A DNA stretch of 64,000 nucleotides from Pseudomonas pharyngis (GTDB taxonomy: Bacteria; Pseudomonadota; Gammaproteobacteria; Pseudomonadales; Pseudomonadaceae), in contig NZ_BQID01000007.1 in assembly GCF_021602345.1 (NCBI RefSeq), positions 1 to 64,000 of the forward strand, in the 5' to 3' direction. Made by a program: the position numbers and the translations under genes. The notes beneath the pieces were generated by a model. It was not told the origin of the DNA. It made no database searches and worked only from the letters and a program-made list of their open reading frames with translations. This document shows positions 60,403 to 64,000 of this stretch, piece after piece (position 1 is the first letter of the stretch; every line of letters starts with the position of its first letter).

Positions 60403-63400
60403 TTAGTTCACCCACACACGAGCATTACGGAACATACGCATCCAAGGTGCGTCTTCGTTCCAGTCTTCCGAACGCCACGAGTTCTGCACGGCACGGAACA
60501 CACGCTCCGGGTGCGGCATCATGATCGTCACGCGACCGTCGCGGCTGGTGAGGCCGGTGATCCCGCGCGGCGAACCGTTCGGGTTGGCCGGGTAGGCTTC
60601 GGTGACCTTGCCGTGGTTGTCGACGAAACGCATCGCCACGCAACCCGACAGATCGGCTTCGAGCAGTGCCTCTTCGCTTTCGAATTCGGCATGGCCTTCA
60701 CCGTGAGCGATGGCGATCGGCATGCGCGAACCGGCCATGCCCTGCAGGAAGATCGAGTTCGACTCCTGAACCTGAACCATCGCCACGCGCGCCTCGAACT
60801 GCTCGGAGCGGTTGCGCACGAAGTGCGGCCAGAACTCGCTGCCCGGGATCAGCTCGTGCAGGTTGGACATCATCTGGCAACCGTTGCACACGCCGAGGGT
60901 GAAGCTGTCGTTACGTTCGAAGAAGCCCTGGAACGCATCGCGGGCACGGCTGTTGAACAGTGCGGACTTGGCCCAGCCTTCACCGGCGCCGAGAACGTCG
61001 CCGTAGGAGAAACCACCGCAGGCCACCAGACCCTTGAACTCGTTCAGGTCGACGCGGCCGGCCAGAATGTCGCTCATGTGCACGTCGATCGCGTTGAAAC
61101 CGGCGCGGTCGAACGCAGCCGCCATTTCCACCTGACCGTTGACGCCCTGCTCACGCAGTACCGCAACCTGTGGGCGGATGCCTTTCTTGATGTAAGGCGC
61201 GGCGATGTCCTGGTTGACGTCGTAGCTCAGCTTGACGCTCAGGCCCGGGTTGTCTTCTTCCAGCAGCGCATCGAACTCTTGCTCGGCGCAGTCGGCGTTG
61301 TCGCGCAGACGCTGGATCTGGTAGCTGGTCTCGGCCCACTGACGTTGCAGCAGACGACGCTGGCCTTCGAACACGGTGTCACCGTTGAAGGTGATGTTGA
61401 TCTGGCCATTGTTGATCGGCTGACCGATCACCGACACGCAGTCGCCCAGACCAGCCGCGCTGAATTGGGCGAGGATGTCCGGGGTGGCGTCCTGGCGAAC
61501 CTGGATCACGGCACCCAGTTCTTCGTTGAACAGGATGGCGGCGATTTCAGCGGAGCTTTCGGCAACGCTGTCCAGGTTCAGGCTCAGGCCGCAGTGACCG
61601 GCAAAGGCCATTTCCACCACGGAGGTCAGCAGACCGCCGTCGGAACGGTCGTGGTACGCCAGCAGGTGACCGTCGGCGTTGAGGCCCTGGATCACGGCGA
61701 AGAACGCTTTCAGGTCTTCGGCGTCGTCGACGTCCGGAGCCTGCTTGCCGAGCTTGCCGTGAACCTGGGCGAGGATCGAGGCGCCCATACGGTTCTGACC
61801 GCGACCGAGGTCGATCAGGATCAGGTCGGTGGTGCCCTTGTCCATGCGCAGTTCCGGAGTCAGGGTCTGACGGATGTCAGCCACTGGCGCGAAACCAGTC
61901 ACGATCAGGGACATTGGCGAGGTGACGGTCTTGTCTTCGCCGTTGTCATTCCAGCGGGTGGCCATGGACATCGAGTCCTTGCCAACCGGAATGGTCAGGC
62001 CCAGCTCAGGGCACAGTTCCATGCCGACCGCTTTCACGGTGTCGTACAGACGCGCGTCTTCGCCCGGGTGGCCGGCAGCGGACATCCAGTTCGCCGACAG
62101 TTTGATGTCGGAGAGCTTGTTGATGCGCGAGGCGGCAATGTTGGTCAGGGTTTCGCCGATGGCCATGCGGCCCGACGCCGGAGCGTCCAGCAGCGCCAGC
62201 GGAGTGCGCTCGCCCATCGCCATCGCTTCACCGGTGTAAACGTCGAAACTGGTGGCGGTGACGGCAACATCGGCCACCGGAACCTGCCATGGGCCGACCA
62301 TCTGGTCACGGGCCACGAGGCCGGTGATGGTGCGGTCGCCGATGGTGATCAGGAAGCTTTTGCTCGCCACGGCCGGGTGATGCAGAACGCGCTCGATGCT
62401 TTCGCCGATGTCGAGGTTCGACGGATCGAAGTCATCGCCCAGCTCGGCTTCGCGAACCACCGAACGGTGCATGCGCGGTGCCTTGCCCAGCAACACTTCC
62501 AGTGGCATGTCCACCGGGTTGTTGCCGAAGTGGCTGTCGGTCACGGTCAGTTGCGGCTCGGCGGTGGCTTCACCGACAACGGCAAACGGGCAACGCTCAC
62601 GTTCGCAGATCGCCTTGAAGCGCTCGAAGTCGGCCGGGCCGACCGCCAGAACGTAACGTTCCTGGGATTCGTTGGACCAGATTTCGTGCGGGGCCATGCC
62701 CGGCTCGTCGTTTGGAATGTTGCGCAGTTCGAAACGGCCACCACGGTCGCCGTCGTTGACCAGTTCCGGGAAGGCGTTGGACAGACCGCCCGCACCCACG
62801 TCGTGGATGAAGCTGATCGGGTTCTTGTCGCCCAGCTGCCAGCAACGGTCGATGACTTCCTGGCAGCGACGTTCCATTTCAGGGTTTTCACGCTGAACCG
62901 AAGCGAAGTCCAGATCCGCCGAGCTGGTGCCGGTGGCCATGGAGGAAGCAGCGCCGCCGCCCAGGCCGATCAGCATCGCCGGGCCGCCGAGCACGATCAG
63001 CTTGGAGCCGACAACGATCTCGCCTTTCTTGACGTGTTCTTCACGGATGTTGCCCATGCCGCCAGCGAGCATGATCGGCTTGTGGTAACCGCGAACTTCA
63101 TCACCGTGCGGGGTGGTGATCGATTGTTCGAAGGTACGGAAGTAGCCGGTCAGGGCCGGACGACCGAATTCGTTGTTGAACGCGGCGCCGCCCAGCGGGC
63201 CTTCGATCATGATGTCCAGCGCGTTGACGATGCGCTCGGGCTTGCCGTACGGCACTTCCCACGGCTGTTCGAAGCCCGGGATCTGCAGGTTCGACACGGT
63301 GAAACCGGTCAGGCCGGCCTTCGGCTTGGCGCCACGACCGGTTGCACCTTCGTCGCGGATCTCGCCACCGGAACCAGTGGACGCGCCCGGGAACGGAGCG

Positions 63401-64000
63401 ATCGCAGTCGGGTGGTTGTGGGTTTCGACCTTCATCAGGATGTGCACCGGCTCCTGCACCGCGCCGTACTGGCGGGTTTCCGGATCCGGGAAGAAGCGGC
63501 CGGCGACGTTGCCGACGATCACCGAGGCGTTGTCCTTGTAAGCGGACAGCACGCCTTCGCTGTGCATCTGATAGGTGTTCTTGATCATGCCGAACAGGCT
63601 TTTTTCCTGGCTCTCGCCGTCAATATCCCAACTGGCATTGAAGATCTTGTGGCGGCAGTGCTCGGAGTTGGCCTGGGCGAACATCATCAGTTCGATGTCG
63701 TGCGGGTTGCGCTTGAGACCGTTGAAGGCGTTGACCAGGTAATCGATCTCGTCTTCGGCCAAGGCCAGGCCCAGTTCGACGTTGGCTTTTTCCAGCGCGG
63801 CGCGACCGCCGCCGAGGATGTCGATGGCGGTCAGCGGCTTCGGTTCGGCGTGGCTGAACAGACCGGCGGCCTGCTCGAGGTTGGCCAGAACGATCTGCGT
63901 CATGCGGTCATGCAGTACATCGGCAATCTGCTGTGCTTCGGCTTCGCTGAACTGACCGGCCACATAGAACGCGATACCGCGCTCCAGGCGCTGGATCTTG
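60403..64000 (-). CDS. purL: Phosphoribosylformylglycinamidine synthase (PurL), N-terminus beyond window
   Basis: About 1199 residues are visible and the frame continues past the window edge ('[19 protein letters not shown]'), so about 100 residues are missing compared with the usual 1298. The large single-chain enzyme makes FGAM from FGAR, glutamine and ATP. Two AIRS-like halves are seen ('[19 protein letters not shown]', '[19 protein letters not shown]', '[19 protein letters not shown]'), and a C-terminal glutamine amidotransferase with catalytic Cys in '[13 protein letters not shown]' and His/Glu in '[11 protein letters not shown]'. Confidence 0.97.
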   Translation of the reverse strand, partial: KIQRLERGIAFYVAGQFSEAEAQQIADVLHDRMTQIVLANLEQAAGLFSHAEPKPLTAIDILGGGRAALEKANVELGLALAEDEIDYLVNAFNGLKRNPHDIELMMFAQANSEHCRHKIFNASWDIDGESQEKSLFGMIKNTYQMHSEGVLSAYKDNASVIVGNVAGRFFPDPETRQYGAVQEPVHILMKVETHNHPTAIAPFPGASTGSGGEIRDEGATGRGAKPKAGLTGFTVSNLQIPGFEQPWEVPYGKPERIVNALDIMIEGPLGGAAFNNEFGRPALTGYFRTFEQSITTPHGDEVRGYHKPIMLAGGMGNIREEHVKKGEIVVGSKLIVLGGPAMLIGLGGGAASSMATGTSSADLDFASVQRENPEMERRCQEVIDRCWQLGDKNPISFIHDVGAGGLSNAFPELVNDGDRGGRFELRNIPNDEPGMAPHEIWSNESQERYVLAVGPADFERFKAICERERCPFAVVGEATAEPQLTVTDSHFGNNPVDMPLEVLLGKAPRMHRSVVREAELGDDFDPSNLDIGESIERVLHHPAVASKSFLITIGDRTITGLVARDQMVGPWQVPVADVAVTATSFDVYTGEAMAMGERTPLALLDAPASGRMAIGETLTNIAASRINKLSDIKLSANWMSAAGHPGEDARLYDTVKAVGMELCPELGLTIPVGKDSMSMATRWNDNGEDKTVTSPMSLIVTGFAPVADIRQTLTPELRMDKGTTDLILIDLGRGQNRMGASILAQVHGKLGKQAPDVDDAEDLKAFFAVIQGLNADGHLLAYHDRSDGGLLTSVVEMAFAGHCGLSLNLDSVAESSAEIAAILFNEELGAVIQVRQDATPDILAQFSAAGLGDCVSVIGQPINNGQINITFNGDTVFEGQRRLLQRQWAETSYQIQRLRDNADCAEQEFDALLEEDNPGLSVKLSYDVNQDIAAPYIKKGIRPQVAVLREQGVNGQVEMAAAFDRAGFNAIDVHMSDILAGRVDLNEFKGLVACGGFSYGDVLGAGEGWAKSALFNSRARDAFQGFFERNDSFTLGVCNGCQMMSNLHELIPGSEFWPHFVRNRSEQFEARVAMVQVQESNSIFLQGMAGSRMPIAIAHGEGHAEFESEEALLEADLSGCVAMRFVDNHGKVTEAYPANPNGSPRGITGLTSRDGRVTIMMPHPERVFRAVQNSWRSEDWNEDAPWMRMFRNARVWVN

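Overview
The window is a GC-rich chromosomal segment of a fluorescent Pseudomonas, most likely of the P. fluorescens/P. koreensis group. Three things point there. The gene order recJ-yaeQ, thrC-hom-dsbC-xerD, rplS-trmD-rimM-rpsP-ffh, purT, nag operon and purL matches, as I recall it, the P. aeruginosa PA3725-PA3763 block. The nag phosphotransferase is the EIIA-HPr-EI fusion type. REPIN-type palindromes with the GTGGGAGCGGGCTTG core lie in several gaps. I see no rRNA, tRNA, CRISPR array or insertion sequence.

Layout. (1) 1-7.3 kb is a type VI secretion (T6SS) cargo locus: the end of a vgrG, a DUF4123 adaptor, an 830-residue LysM effector candidate, and facing it three tandem paralogous lipoproteins with an SUMF1/formylglycine-generating-enzyme fold that lack catalytic cysteines. 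These are candidate immunity proteins. A broken copy of the end of the neighbouring DUF533 gene between two of them records tandem duplication. (2) 7.3-8.0 kb is a DUF533/TerB gene. (3) 8.2-18.1 kb is a polyamine/aminobutyraldehyde locus: LysR regulator, two gamma-aminobutyraldehyde-type dehydrogenases flanking a YdcSTUV-like ABC importer, and an APC permease. (4) 18.2-21.4 kb is a small AT-richer accessory island with an RloA/RloB (AbiL-like) ATPase-TOPRIM pair, a Bro-N protein and two small unknown genes. (5) 21.8-30.1 kb holds opgD, a GNAT, an old-yellow-enzyme reductase, recJ, yaeQ, a class III CoA-transferase and a TIGR02285 periplasmic binding protein. (6) 30.3-32.6 kb holds DUF3509, a receiver without its phospho-acceptor Asp, and a BvgS-like sensor that ends right after its PAS domain. 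(7) 32.7-51.9 kb is core: threonine synthesis, dsbC, xerD, an antiporter, the ribosomal/tRNA-methylation operon, ffh, a CcsA-like protein, a CorC-like protein, an MFS symporter, purT, two Nudix genes and an L,D-transpeptidase. (8) 52-59.4 kb is the N-acetylglucosamine operon (GntR regulator, nagA, SIS deaminase, EIIA-HPr-EI, EIICB) behind a 13-bp inverted repeat. (9) 59.4-60.1 kb is a repeat-rich gap. (10) The window ends in a YqfO-like gene and purL, whose N-terminus lies outside.

The accessory places are the T6SS effector with its lipoprotein array, the RloAB island, and the truncated sensor with its pseudo-receiver. GC content drops inside the effector gene and stays low through its putative immunity genes, consistent with exchange of a toxin tip together with its immunity cassette.
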